Positions 23,942-36,400 of a DNA stretch of 64,000 nt are shown here, piece after piece. This stretch comes from Rugalucina vietnamica. Lineage: Eukaryota; Mollusca; Bivalvia; Lucinida; Lucinidae. Position numbers and translations under genes: made by a program. Position 1 is the stretch's first letter. Each line of letters starts with the position of its first letter. The stretch spans positions 11,695,548-11,759,547 of the forward strand of contig OZ024884.1 in NCBI GenBank assembly GCA_964017185.1, written 5' to 3'. The notes under the pieces are model-generated. The model had not been told where the DNA came from, made no database searches, and saw only the letters and a list, made by a program, of their open reading frames with translations.

Positions 23942-24365
23942 TGGGGGGAATAACAATCTTCAGCGTTCCAGAAACAATATCATGATCACTGAGACAATCT
24001 GGGGAGTGGATGTCTACAAACTGATTGGGAAGAGAAGTGATAATCAAGTCCAAGGTATTTCTTTCTCTGGTAGGGAAGTGGACTAATTGATCAAATCCAT
24101 GATCATTAATAATGTCAACCAAAATTTGACCTTCAATCCTACTCAATGGTGACCCACATTTATTGTGTCTGTCCGGCCAAACAATATCTCCAAAGTTGAA
24201 ATCCCCTAGAACGTGAACTGAGGGGGGTTTATTTCCTTTATGTTTATCCCTAATTTTGTTAAGCTGCTCTCTGAACAAAGTATCAAATTTCTGTAGGTCT
24301 TCCAAAGGTGTCAAGTTTTCATCACTATGGGGCGGCCTATACCAGCTTGCAACAAAATGTGCGGT
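23942..24365 (-). pseudogene. LINE AP-endonuclease C-terminal part
   Basis: The minus-strand frame reads FVASWYRPPHSDENLTPLED, then VLGDFNFGDIVWP (the GDFN motif) and LSDHDIVSGTL (the SDH motif) of the exonuclease-endonuclease-phosphatase fold used by LINEs to nick target DNA. It is in frame with the RT once the TTAA element is removed. The N-terminal half of the nuclease is absent, so the copy is 5'-truncated and dead. Confidence 0.85.
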
Positions 24366-24594
24366 TTTATTAGCGAATACTTTTATCCTATTGATACGAT
24401 CGGCGTGACGTCATAGGTCATTCGTACGAGGTGACTTCCTCGGTGTTTATCGCTGTAACCTTACTGAATTAAAATCAGAAAATATGAAAACAAAATAAAT
24501 ATGAAATAAAGGCACGCTGCCTTATCTGCAAACACACACGGAAAACCGTATGCTGGGATTTTTTTGTCAATAAGTGTATCCAGCTATCCATTTT

Positions 24595-25503
24595 AGTAGA
24601 CCTGAGTAAGTAGACCTTGTAGGTAAACCTAGGTAGGTAGATCTTGGTAAGTAGACCTTGGTACGTAGACCTAGGTAAGTAGACCTAGGTAAGTAGACCC
24701 CGGACGTAGACCTTGGTAAGTAGACATAGTAGGTAGACCCAGGTAAGTAGACCTAGGTAGGTAGACCTTGGGAAGTAGACCTAGGTAGGTAGACCTCGGT
24801 AAGTAGACTTTGGTAAGTAGACATAGATAGGTATGTATACCTTGGTAAGTAGACCTAGGTAGGTAGACCTAGGTAAGTAAACCTTGGTAAGTTAGACCTT
24901 GGTAGGTAGAAATAGGTTAGTAGACATTGGAAGTAGACTTAGTATGTAGGTTTTGGTAGGTAGACCTTGGTAGGTAGACCTTGGTAGGTAGATATTGGTT
25001 AATAGACCTAGTAGGTAGACTTTGGTAAGTCGACCTAGGTGGGTAGACCTTGGTAAGTAGACTTGGTAAGTAGACCATAGAAGGTAGACCTTGGTAAACA
25101 GACCTTGGTAAGTAGACCCCGGAAGTGAGACCTTGGTAAGTAGACCTAGTTCGATAGACTAAGGTAAGTAGACCTAGGTAGATAAACCTTGGTAAGTAGA
25201 CCTAGGTATGTAGACATTGGAAGTAGACCTAGGTATGTAGACCTTGGTAACTTGACCTTGGTAAGTAGACCTAGATAAGTAGACCTTGGAAGGTAGACCT
25301 AGACTAAGACATAGGTAAGTAAACCTAGGAAAGGGAACCTTGGTAAGTAGACCCAGGTAGATAAACCTTGGTTAGTAGACTTAGGTAGGTAGACCTTGGA
25401 AAGTAGACGTAGGTAGGTAGACCTAGGTTGGTAGACCTAGTTAGGTAGGTATACCTTGGTAGGCAGGTAGACCTTGGTAGTTAGGTAGACCTAGGTAGGT
25501 AGC
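24595..25503. repeat. GGTAAGTAGACCTA minisatellite
   Basis: About 910 bases of a 13-15 bp unit with consensus GGTAgGTAGACCTt/a, degenerate and without regular higher-order period. It lies about 1.9 kb upstream of the first La coding exon. Each unit resembles a splice donor (GTAAGT). Confidence 0.92.
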
Positions 25504-25875
25504 TCCCTTAAATGTTTTCCTTCTGTTCCTTCAAACCTCAAATATTGTCCCCCAAAAATAACCAGGCACGCTATTCACGGCGTAATTTCCGTCTGTTCGA
25601 AACGTCTCGATAATTTTGCCGGTTACCTGCTTTAGGTACACCTCGCAGACGCTTGTTTTTTCGAGCGTTTATATTGCCTTGTTGACTGGTTTGCTATAAT
25701 ACGAGGATTTTAACGGTGTAATTTCGAAAAACCAATCTTCATCGTCGTCTGCATTTGTAAATTGTGTATTTATCTTATATTTTTACATTTTGGAAACAAA
25801 TATGATCTGAAATAGGATATATGGAAATATGTTTGACAAAGAAAAATGTTCAGCCGAAAAAAGAAAGTACAAATT
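25504..25875. other. Non-repetitive stretch between minisatellite and putative La leader
   Basis: No gene or repeat family recognised; it probably includes promoter sequence of the La gene. No clear TATA box. Confidence 0.3.
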
Positions 25876-25967
25876 TCCCGACATCTGAACGACACATTGT
25901 CTGCGCATGCCGACTAAAATGTCTGCGCCCAACATTAATGGCCGCCTAACCGTCGGTTTTGTTCGGT
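25876..25967 (+). promoter_or_regulatory. Putative La 5' UTR exon / promoter-proximal region
   Basis: The stretch containing GTCTGCGCATGCCGAC and ATTAATGGCCGCCTAACCG is richer in GC than its surroundings and ends at a good donor, GTTCG/GTAAGGTATG near 25966. The first coding exon has an acceptor 7 bases before its ATG, so a non-coding first exon must exist upstream; this is the best candidate. Inferred from splice-site logic only. Confidence 0.35.
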
Positions 25968-26587
25968 AAGGTATGTAGATTTTTTATTCTAAATTTCTTA
26001 CGTACGTTTATCCTAAAGCAAACACACATGTGTGTTTGCTAAAATATTGATAAAAGCTTTGTATGTTTTTTTAGATTTTCATTATTTATTCAACTTATGG
26101 TATAAACCCCGTTGTTATTCTAACAAATTATGATTTTATAAGCATCTAAAAATGATTAAACCACAGCGATATTGACCAAGTTATACCCTAGACCGAAGGA
26201 GCGAAGAGGCAGGAAAGGTGCAGTTCCGGTAACCAATATTGATTTTTTCTAACGGAAGAGTAGCTTGCCGACTGGGTCAATCTATCCTCAAATGCTGCCT
26301 ATACCCGCGCGAACATTTTTGGCAGGAAATGTGCTTCAGGTTTATAAAAAAAAAGAATAAAAGCGAGTCTGTGTCAAGATGAAAGGTTTAAAAAAATAGA
26401 TGGATGATAAAGGGGAGATATTGTGGAATAAGGCCACTTCCAAATAATTCATTTGTGAAGAGGTAAATTGGACAGTAGGGGTGCAGTGTGTGGCATACGA
26501 GTATAAGGTTTTTGTGGAATTCAGGGAGCGTGCTGATGCATCCTCCTCGCCAATGAAGTATTTAAGAAGAAAAATCCCATGTCCCAT

Positions 26588-26785
26588 GCTAGGATCTATT
26601 AAACCTGGACCTCAGTTGTGACAAGCGACCACTCTAACCATTTGGCTAAAGAGCTAGCCCAACACCGAGGTTGTTGGCAGTGGCCTTATTTCACAATACC
26701 GGGTTGCTGTTCATTGTGGCCTTAAGCAAGTCACATTTCCACAGCTCTTGAGGTAATGGTCAGAAATGGCTCTTCTTAGTACACA
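26588..26785. repeat. SINE remnants in La intron 1
   Basis: On the minus strand 26588-26670 has a degenerate tRNA-like head (TAGCCAAATGGTTAG). On the plus strand 26685-26780 has GTGGCCTTAAGCAAGTCACATT, the core seen in SINEs of several marine phyla and again at 32248. Confidence 0.45.
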
Positions 26786-27077
26786 GTATAGTAAGGAAAA
26801 AGAAACTTCAAAAATCAATTATTGTATTTGCTGTTTGGAATTTTTATTTGATTTTCATTGTGTTGTCCTGTTTTCATCAAAACAATGATAACAATCTGTT
26901 ATTCTTGGACCACAGGATAGGATCTATGGCAGAAAAAAATATCTATAGATACTGAGAGTTGATCATTCTCTGATCATTACCTAAAATAAACAATGTCAGC
27001 AGTTAAAATTACATGTATCTGCTTGGAAACAGGGCTTTTTTCTAACCTTTTTGGGAAATCTTTGTTACCTATGAAAA

Positions 27078-27134
27078 TGGAAAAAAAAAAAACAAAAAAA
27101 AAAAACAAAAAAAAAAAAAAAAAAAAAAAAAAAA
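27078..27134. repeat. Poly-A low-complexity tract
   Basis: Nearly pure A with a few C. The open frames across it on either strand (poly-Lys / poly-Phe) are artefacts. Confidence 0.9.
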
Positions 27135-27397
27135 CAAGCACATTTGTGGAAAACATTGTGCAAGTTTTATCCAAATTGGGAAAGTTTACCTTTAAATTTG
27201 GATTTTATTTTTCTGCTAATCGGGAATGTTTCAGGTTAATTGGTTTTTTTTTTGTGTTTTTATTTTATTTGTTTTTTGCCCATTGGGAAAAAAATCAGGT
27301 ACCGGAAACCGGACCCACTTTTGCATAGAGAGAAAGCCCTGAGAAATTAAGTGCTTATTTTGCCCGGTTTAACATGTTTAATGTGTTTCTATTTCAG

Positions 27398-27452
27398 TTC
27401 TACCATGGCAGAGATCTCAGACCAAGAGAAGAAAATCATCCGACAAATTGAG
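27398..27452 (+). CDS. SSB: La first coding exon (MAEISDQEKKIIRQIE)
   Basis: Acceptor TTTCTATTTCAG, then TTCTACC and ATGG (good Kozak context). Residues 1-16 form the first La-motif helix. Donor GAG/GTAACA, phase 0. A family B MITE begins about 24 bases downstream. Confidence 0.93.
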
Positions 27453-30400
27453 GTAACATCTTAGTATCTTCTAGAACATGAAGAAAACACGCCCATGCAA
27501 TTTAAAGGGATTGTTTTTTCAAAAGCAAAAATTTAACTTTTCATTGGAAAAACTTTGATTTTTAGCTCACCTGAGCCGAAGGCTCACAGGTGAACTTATA
27601 GTATACCCATGCTCCGGCGTCTGTCCGTCATCCGTCCGTCCGTCGTCCACAATTTCAAAGATCTTCTCCTCTGAGTCTGAAACCGCATGGCCAATCAAAG
27701 CCAAACTTCATGTGGAGCATCCTTAGGAAGGGGGAACGAAAGTTTATATAAATGGTCCAGGTCACATGACCAAGATGGCCGCCATGGCTATAAATAGCAA
27801 AAACCTTTAAAAATCTTCTTCTCCAGAACCCGTGGGCCGATTTCCACGAAACTTGGTATGTAACATCTGGGACTTAGGCCCATCATAATTTATATAAATC
27901 ATGACCCTAGGATGACCTTGACATATTTTACGGCAAGGTCAACTTAGGTCGCCAATTTATTTGAATGGAAAAAAATGGTAAAATGCTATTTAATGGGTAA
28001 AACTTACTGGGAATAGGCAAATGGACAGAAGATTAATGTTAATGGAAAATTTTAGCCCCTTGGGGGTTGTCTGCCCCTGCCCCGGGGCTATATACATGTA
28101 TATTTCCATAATAATGAAACATCTTCTCCCCTGAAACCGCTTGGCCAATCAAAGCCAAACTTCATATGGAGCATCCTTGGGAAGGGGGAAAGAAGGTTTA
28201 TACAAATGGTCATGGTCACATGACCAAGATGGCCGCCATGGCTATAAATAGAAAAAACCTTTAAAAATTTTCTCCAGAACCAGAAGGCCAATGATTTTGA
28301 AACTTGGTGTGAAGCATCAGTGACTGGAGCTCTACAAAGTTTATATAAATCATGACCCTGGGATGACCTTGACCTATTTTACGGCAAGGTCAACATAGGT
28401 CGCTCATGCATTTGAATGGGAAAAAGTGTTAAAATGTAATTTGTAGGGAAACACTTGCAGGAAATGGGCAAATGGACTTAAGAATAAGATTGATGATTCT
28501 GAAAAAATTTGGACCCCAGGGGTCTGTCTGCCCCCACCCGGGGAAATATACATGTATATTACAGTGATATTCAAAGATCTTCTTTTCTGAAACTGCTTGG
28601 CCAATCAAAGCCAAACTTTATGAGGATTATTGTTAGGAAGTGGGAATGAAAGTATATATAAATGGTCAAGGTCACATGACCAAGATGGCTGCCGTGGCTA
28701 TAAATAGCAAAAAACCTTTAAAAATCTTCTTCTCCAGAACCAGAAGGCCTATCATTTCATAGGGCCTATGATTTTGAAACTTCGCATGAAGCATCAGGCA
28801 ATGGAGCTCTTCAAAGTTTATATAAATCGTGACCCTTGGATGACCTTGACCTATTTTACGGCAAGGTCAACTTAGGTCGCCCATGCATTTGAATGGGGAA
28901 AATTGTTAAAATGTCATTTGAAGGGCAAAACTTGCAGTAAAGTGGCAAATGGACTGAGGTTTTATGTTTTCAAAAAGAAATTGACTCCAGGGGTTGCTCT
29001 GACCCGGCCCTGGGGTTATATACATGTACAATACCATTCTAGTCAAACAAGTTTATTGGTATATATATCGGGTTTCAGGTGAGCGTTTACAGGACCATTG
29101 GTCCTCTGGTTTAAATATTTTCACTCATATTGTGGGTGAGGCGGTTCTAACGAGTACCCACATTGTATGTTTTGGAGCAAAAATAAGAAAAATAGGTATC
29201 CCTGCGTACCCCGTTTTACTGCATAAAAGTGGGGTTTAAGAGGGTATACATTTCTTGGACATGTTTTCCTGATCAACCTATGGAAACGGTGTATTAGAAA
29301 AATGATGAATCAACGGGGGTTAATCGGAAAAATGTGAAGCATCGGGCGATGTGTCTGTGAGACATCGGGATTTACAATGGCGACATGGTACATAGTTTTA
29401 ATCTTCTTTTTGTTTTGTTCAGACATGGCTGGGTGACGTTGCATGTCAAAATTCTGTTTGCTGCAGGAGCTGTAGAAATCATTATTGTTCTTTATCATGT
29501 AAACAGTTTGTAAATAAATATTCCAAGAAACACGTGATTGTGCTCCCCATTTTAGAGGGCATGCCTTTCAAGGCCACGAAAACACATTTTCGTTTGATTT
29601 TCTAGTAAAAGAAATGGACCAAGAAGGTAGTGATGGGCCGATGATCGATTATAATCGAAAGCTAGTTGGTTCGGGCTTCCGATTGCGATAATCGATAGTA
29701 AAATGCCGCAATCGATTGTAATCGGTTTCAAGACTCAGGGTGTAGAAAATTTTACTTTGTGCTTTTTTATTTGACAAAGTTTTAGGTTAGTTAAAAATTT
29801 CAGAGTTTGAGATAGATCTCACTTGTACTTACATATATAACTACTTTGGAGCAATTTTTCTTCTTCATTTTCTTCAAAATATCAGAACAGAAAGGTAAAA
29901 ATTTGTAAATGCATGCCATCTTATGTTCATGTAAGTGGAATTGTTCTAAATAAATTCTGTAGTCATATCTAACAGATTTAATGGCTCTCTCCTTGACCCC
30001 TCAGTCTGCATGGTGATGACACGCATGCTGGGCAATTGCACAATATATTGCTAATTGAACAGATTATACAATCGATAGCTAGTTGGTTTAGTCCTTCCGA
30101 TTATAAACCGATAATCGATTGCAATTTCAAACCGATGGCCCAACACTACAAGAAGGTCACGTTGGTATTTGCAAATGAATAATAGTATACTGGAAAATTC
30201 CCACAAAAAATAAAATCTCGCCAAGCATTGCAAAGGGATTTAATGCTAGGTGCATTTACATAATGTGAGGCATCGGGCAAGTTGTGTGAGACAACAGGGC
30301 GAATTTTGTGAGTCATCGGGCAATCAAAACTTATTGCATTAATTTCCAATTACATGATGAGAACATCTCTTATATCTGTAAACAAGAATTCTTATCTTGC

Positions 30401-33400
30401 AGCTATGCACCTATTATGTAAATGAACTAATTAACACCTAGAGTCTTCAGCTACATTTACCTGTATTTTGTCCATTTTCTTTACCTCAACAAAGTATTAA
30501 AAATGTTATTTTTTGGTCAAATTTAACGTTTGAAAAACAAAAATCAGTTAACTTTTCTCCCTCTTTAAAACTATAGCCTTAAATTTTTTGTACAATTTAA
30601 AAACTTAAAATTTATATATTTTCCATTCTTTTGATTGTGGTATCAGATTACCTTTTAATGACCAAGCAGATATCAGACTCTGACCACTCCAACATTTTAT
30701 TGCAATAATTACTACAGAATGAATCAAAGCCACCTGTTATCAGCAGGAAGCCTCAAAACCGCACTTCCTTATCTAACCCGAGTTAGCACCTAGTTTCTCG
30801 GGTAACCGCACTTAATTTTATAAGAGGATGTTCTCAGCATGATAAACACTCTAGAGCTATTTTTGATCAAGGTAATTTCATATTCCGTGTCATCTTCGAC
30901 CCGGTAATTTCATATTCCGCATCATCTTCGACCCTTTCTTGTTGGGAAATTAAAGTGCTAGACCGACAAGTGTAAAACTCTAGCGTTCACCTGAATCATT
31001 GCCAGTGCCAGACGCACTTGTGTGAAAATCGTTCCCAAACGGATTACCGTTTGTTGTTTGAAATATGTACATGTATGTATATTCATTTTAAACTCAACCC
31101 CAACTGTAGTAATTTTGTAAAGTCCAGTAATATTTTGAGCAATTACATAGCGTCGTCACCAAATTGCAATTTTAGTTCCGATGAGCCCTCCGTTAACTGC
31201 TAACGACATCTGGAAATATTTTCGGAAATATTAGTTTGTTTCTTTGTTTGATTGGTGTTTTACTTCCCACTCAACAGCTGTCAGGTCATATGGAGAAGGG
31301 GTCTCGGTTTAAAGTCTCATCCGAAAGACTGGAGAAGCCCGGGATCGAACACACGACCCCTGATTTACAAGGCCAGTAGCTTGGCCACCATGCCACGGAG
31401 GCTTCTAAGGAAATATTAGTGATTGCTGTGAAACTACAAATTGCAGTTTTTCAATCATCACTCATATTTCAGAAAAATATGAAGCCTCACTGGCATGTAT
31501 ATAAACGGCCCATGCCAAAGGCGGCCGCCACGTCCATATATTGGTAAAATCCTTTAAAAATATTCTCCAGAACTCAAAGGTGTTCCATGATCTGAAAGTG
31601 GTTCAAGTCATAACCATGTTTTGACATTGAATTGCGAATATCGAGATTGAATGGTGGTGTTGTGTAACGTCCTAGTCAATAATTTTTCATTGCCACCTCT
31701 TCCGGGGTAGTTGGCATATACTTTGGAGAGATTAAGTGTCATGTCCAAGGACACTACAAGATGATCATGGTGTTCGAATTCCTGACTTCTCGCTCTGGAG
31801 TCCGATGCGCTACCACATAGCCTCAGTTTACCAGGTATATTCTAGAGGACCAATGGCCATGAGAGCGCTCACCTGAAACTTTATATACTGTCTTATATGT
31901 CCTCGTTTATAGGCCCAGAGCTTGGGTAGTAACACCCCCAGGGGAACTACTTTAAATTTATGAAAATAAACCTGACTGATACGCATTTCTGCATTCTATC
32001 ATAATAATAATCTATGTTATTCGTATCAACAGTGGATCTATTTGTTTTTTTTTTCAGCCTGCTTGTGCGTTAGCCTCGAATTCTGTTAATTCGTGCTGGC
32101 AGTGAAATGTGACAATGTTAATGTCGAATGTCGGTCGTTAATCGTGACTAATATTCCCTTTTAGGACTGACCATCGTTAAAGTCTGACTTTCTTGATTAT
32201 TAAAGGTTATTTCTTTACCTTTCTATCCTCACCGGTGGCACCGGGTTGTGTCCTTAAGCAAGGCACATTAACTCTCCTTAGTTCTTGTTAAATACCCGGG
32301 AAGCGGTGGCCCCGTCCAGACATGACTGAATAGTTGTTGACTGGGACGTAAAGCCTTAAATTCAAACAAACCAACTATGGTACAGCAAGGTCAAATTGGG
32401 CTAAATTTACCCCGCCGTATACCGCTGGATGCAATCAAATTCTTACAGCACAGATTGATGCAGCGACACACGAAACCTGACAAAAATGGAGTTTACTGAT
32501 TGGTAGTCAGATCGTTTGAGCAACAACCTACAGTGAAAAGTTCATTGCTGTGTTGTAGGTTGTTGCCTAATTTATCCGGCTTCCAGTCAACACATTCCCT
32601 TTCGGCATGTGTCTTGTGATATTGCAACAATCTGCGCTGTAAGAATTATTTCACTTATTAACAAATCAGTAGGTGGGGCAAAAATAGGAGTACTCAAGGA
32701 AACAGCACCTGACACACCTGCAAGCAGAACTTGACTTGTCCCACATGTGACCCGTGCGGGGCTCGAACCCTACACGGCGCTCGTGGGGATCGAACCCAGG
32801 ACCTCTCGCTCCAGAGTGACAGTCTGACGCTCTACCGCTTCAGCTACCGCGCTCTAGTGGGGGCTGTGACTGTGGTATCTTTGTCCCTAGATCTCACAAG
32901 AAACGTTAAGCTTCGACACGCAATCATCTGGCACCTCAGCGGTAGACATCAGAGGGGGCATTTCAGGCCCTGATAATTTTGGGAAAGAAGCTACCCCAAT
33001 AGATACTGTTCCATGTTATTTCCAAAGATTATAATTTTCCCAGTCTTCAAATCGGCAACCGAAGAAATTTAAGAATTGGAGACAGTATCTTTTCCAATTA
33101 TTTCTTACACGTTTTCATTTGCTTCAGCTTCTTTTAACCAGCGAAAAAAAAAAAACTATATATATGCGAACAGTGCGATATGACGGACGCTGCGGACGAG
33201 GAACGTCCGAGTTCTCATCACTGCCGGTGATTAACGTGTGTTTATAGCATCCGTAATTGGGATAGATATGATCCCCTTCAAACTAAAAGTTAAAAAACAA
33301 CAATCATGTACTGTCTAGAATTAAGAAAATAAAGTTTTATTCCATCAAAATTTGGTTGCTCCCCGGCGACACACACAACTTGCCCGGAGACTCACCAAAT

Positions 33401-36400
33401 AATCAATCACGATTTTCCCAGTCTTTTTTACAAATTTTCTGAAGGTTGATAATCAGGAGCTTACTTTTCTATATTCACCAATCTAAATTAAGGTTGTTTA
33501 CATTCGTAATTCGATGTAAGCATAAAAAATAAACAAAAAATACAACCGAAAGTCAACTGAAATGTTTGAGTAGTAAAATGGGGCGCACTGTGGCGATTAA
33601 ACAAAATACATTTTCAACAATTTTAGGGTTTCCGGGGCTGCATCAAAGACCCTTACAGCTCCTGCAAGTGTTTGATTTGTTTTTATTGTCTGCAGTATTT
33701 TTAGCGTTCGCTTCAAAATAGAAGTAAATAAACAACATACCTTTTATCTAGTGCAAATCCCGATGTCTCACCGACACATCGTCCGATGCTTCACATTTTT
33801 CCGATTAACCCCCGTTGATTCACCGTTTTTCTAATACACCGTTTCCATAGGTTGCTGATGTTTACTAGCAATGAATAATGAGAAGTGAACTTTTGGGGCC
33901 TAGATAGCATAGTGGATAACATACTCGCTTGTCACATATACGATCCTGGTTCAAATCTGGGTGAAGGCTTGTGACAGGGTAGCGGTCGTCCATCCGTCGG
34001 TGGTTTTCCCCAGGTTCTCTGGTTTCCTCCGCCATGTTGATCACATTACGCCAACATCTGCGTCTTCAAGAACCCACATATAAGTTCTATGAGCTTTCTG
34101 TATAATTGAAGTAAAATAAATAAAGTTTAAACTTAAGACACAAAATTTTTTCAACATTTTAGCAGAGGTAATTACACTTCAAACTCTTTACACCGCCCCT
34201 CAATTTTCAATATAACAAGACTATGTTATAGCTTCCAAATTGTTTATTATGTGTACAGTAAATAAAATTAAAACTGAGATCCTTTAAGAGCAGTGAACTC
34301 ATTAATGAGAAAATGGAATGGGCCATACCGCGGTTTCGACTATTGAAGTCTCGTCAGTGATCCTTTAAATTTGGCAACATGGAGCCAAAGAGAGTTACTG
34401 AAATTTTGCAACTTTCAACATGGTAGTCGATACAAAGACTTGTATTATCTAAATGGGACCAAATGTATCAAACATTGGTAAGAAAATGAATCTTAACCGA
34501 TAATAAATTTCTGATTTCTCAGAATATCGTCGCTGATCTCAAAAGACCAAAAAGGAAATATCCTTATTATAACACAGTTTCACTTATAACATGGTCTGCT
34601 CGTAAGGACCCCAAAGATAGCCTTATAATGAGGTTGATCTGTATTAGAGAAGAACATTATTGTGCAATCTGAAGCAAGCAACTTCTCCAGGCAGGTTTTA
34701 CTCATTGAGGAGCTTACACGAGTGGTCATTTCATATGAAATTTATGAAACAAGCTTTTGGCGAGTTAATAAATTTCATAATGAAAAGACCCAAGTGTAAG
34801 ATTTGTTTTATCATATGACTTCAAAAATAGGATTTAATCGCCTTTGTAGTGGACATATTTTCAGTGAAAATTTACACTGTTGTTATTGACGTTGTCAATT
34901 ATGTTACTTATTCCCGCAAAAGTGTTAATACATGTGTGGTCATAACACTTTTTATTACATGATGTTATCCACTGGAAAACGGCCATGTTATAATTATGAT
35001 AATTGTTTTTATGAATGATAAATATTTCAGTATTATTTTGGAGATATATCTCTACCTAGAGACAGATTTCTGCAGGATCTTATCAAACAGGATGAAGGAT
35101 GTATCCTTTTACCTTTTTGTTTGTCAGTGAAACAAATATGGATATTTATAGTTAATTAATGAGTGCTAAAGCCTTGAGGTTATTATAAAACTTTTTTCAT
35201 GCTCAGCTGAGTTGAGCATGAAATTTCAATACTCATAAGTTATAAAATAGCCAAAATCAGCTGAAAATTCTGGGCATAGGTCCCATAAGACAGTAATTTA
35301 TCCTGCTGATAAGCGTTGAAATGCCAACAATTGTTGGCATTTCAACATTTATGAACAGGATAAATTTCAGTCTCGGCTGAATTGAGCAAGAAAAAACTTT
35401 TTTCATGCTCAGCTGAGTTGAGCATGAAATTTCAATACTCATAAGTTATAAAATAGCCAAAATCAGCTGAAAATTCTGGGCATAAATCCCATAGGACAGT
35501 AATTTATCCTGCTGATAAACTTTGTTGGCATTTTAACATTTATGAACAGGATAAATTTCAGTCTACGCTGAATTGAGCAAGAAAAAAGTTTTATACCCTC
35601 AACCCCAGATCCAAAGGTTCATCACAAAAATATGTCCGTGTAATGTGTACCCCCTTATACCCCACTTTTATATAGTAAAACTGGGGTATAAAGGGGTATA
35701 CTTATTTTTCTTATTTTTTATCCAAAACATAGATTGTGGGTACTCTTTAGAACCTCCTCGAAGAGGTGGTTCTAACGTGTACCCACAATCAATGTTTTGA
35801 GTGAAAGTATTGAAAATACATGTATCATTTTTTCCAATGAAATTTTCAATTTTTTACTGCTTCAAGTTCTTTTTTCTGAATTTGGACATGTAGATACCAA
35901 TAGGTAACTGCCAAAATTGATAAAACTCTGCTTTTGTTCCTACCGCGAAGCTGCGTCTTTGTTTTCTCATATGCAAATTGTTGGTTTTCTCATGATGTTG
36001 TGTAAATCATCAGGAAAACATGTCCGTGCAATATATACCCCCTTAAACCCCACTTTTATATAGCAAAACTGGGGTTTGCAGGGGTATACCTATTTTTCTT
36101 ATTTTCGCTCCAAAACATAGATTGTGGGTACTCGTTAGAACCGCCTCGGTGAGGCGGTTCTAACGTGTACCCACAATCAATGTTTCGAGTGAAAGTATTG
36201 AAAATACATGTATCAATTTTTTCCAATGAAATTTTCAATTTTTTACTGCTTCAAGTTCTTTTTTCTGAATTTGGACATGTAGATACCAATAGGTAATTGC
36301 CAAAATTAATAAAACTCTGCTTTTGTTCCTACCGCGAAGCTGCGTCTTTGTTTTCACATATATGCAAATTGTTGGTTTTCTCATGATGTGGTGTAAATCA

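Larger units (their letters stand above)
20935..24370 (-). mobile_element. CR1-like LINE, 5'-truncated, interrupted by a TTAA element
   Basis: Reading the minus strand: endonuclease C-terminal part (24365-23942), a 703-bp insertion, reverse transcriptase ORF (23214-21241), the usual downstream FFPQTIRDWNDLPDSL-type tail (about 21220-21160), then a 3' ATTCTG microsatellite (21022-21047). The EN..RT order, FADD motif and short 3' microsatellite fit the CR1/L2/Jockey group. The 5' end, including the first endonuclease motifs and any ORF1, is missing. Confidence 0.85.
29274..33854. mobile_element. 4.6 kb element with ~105-bp TIRs, inserted at the end of a B MITE
   Basis: Ends CAACCTATGGAAACGGTGTA and complement. 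The first ~105 bases of both arms match at over 90%, up to GTGAGACATCGGGATTT. Weaker matches continue inward (GCAGGAGCTGTA, GTGCnCCCCATTTTA, CGGGCAAGTTGTGTG). CTGAT flanks both ends (29269-29273; 33855-33859), a 5-bp duplication; the right flank completes the B terminus CCTGATG. The interior holds SINEs and a hAT MITE but no transposase. Confidence 0.72.

Noticed and set aside
24595..25503. CRISPR-like array
   Set aside because: Units are short, degenerate and contiguous, without unique spacers; a eukaryotic minisatellite.
26977..27328. Open frames with poly-Lys / poly-Phe
   Set aside because: Created by a poly-A tract inside La intron 1.
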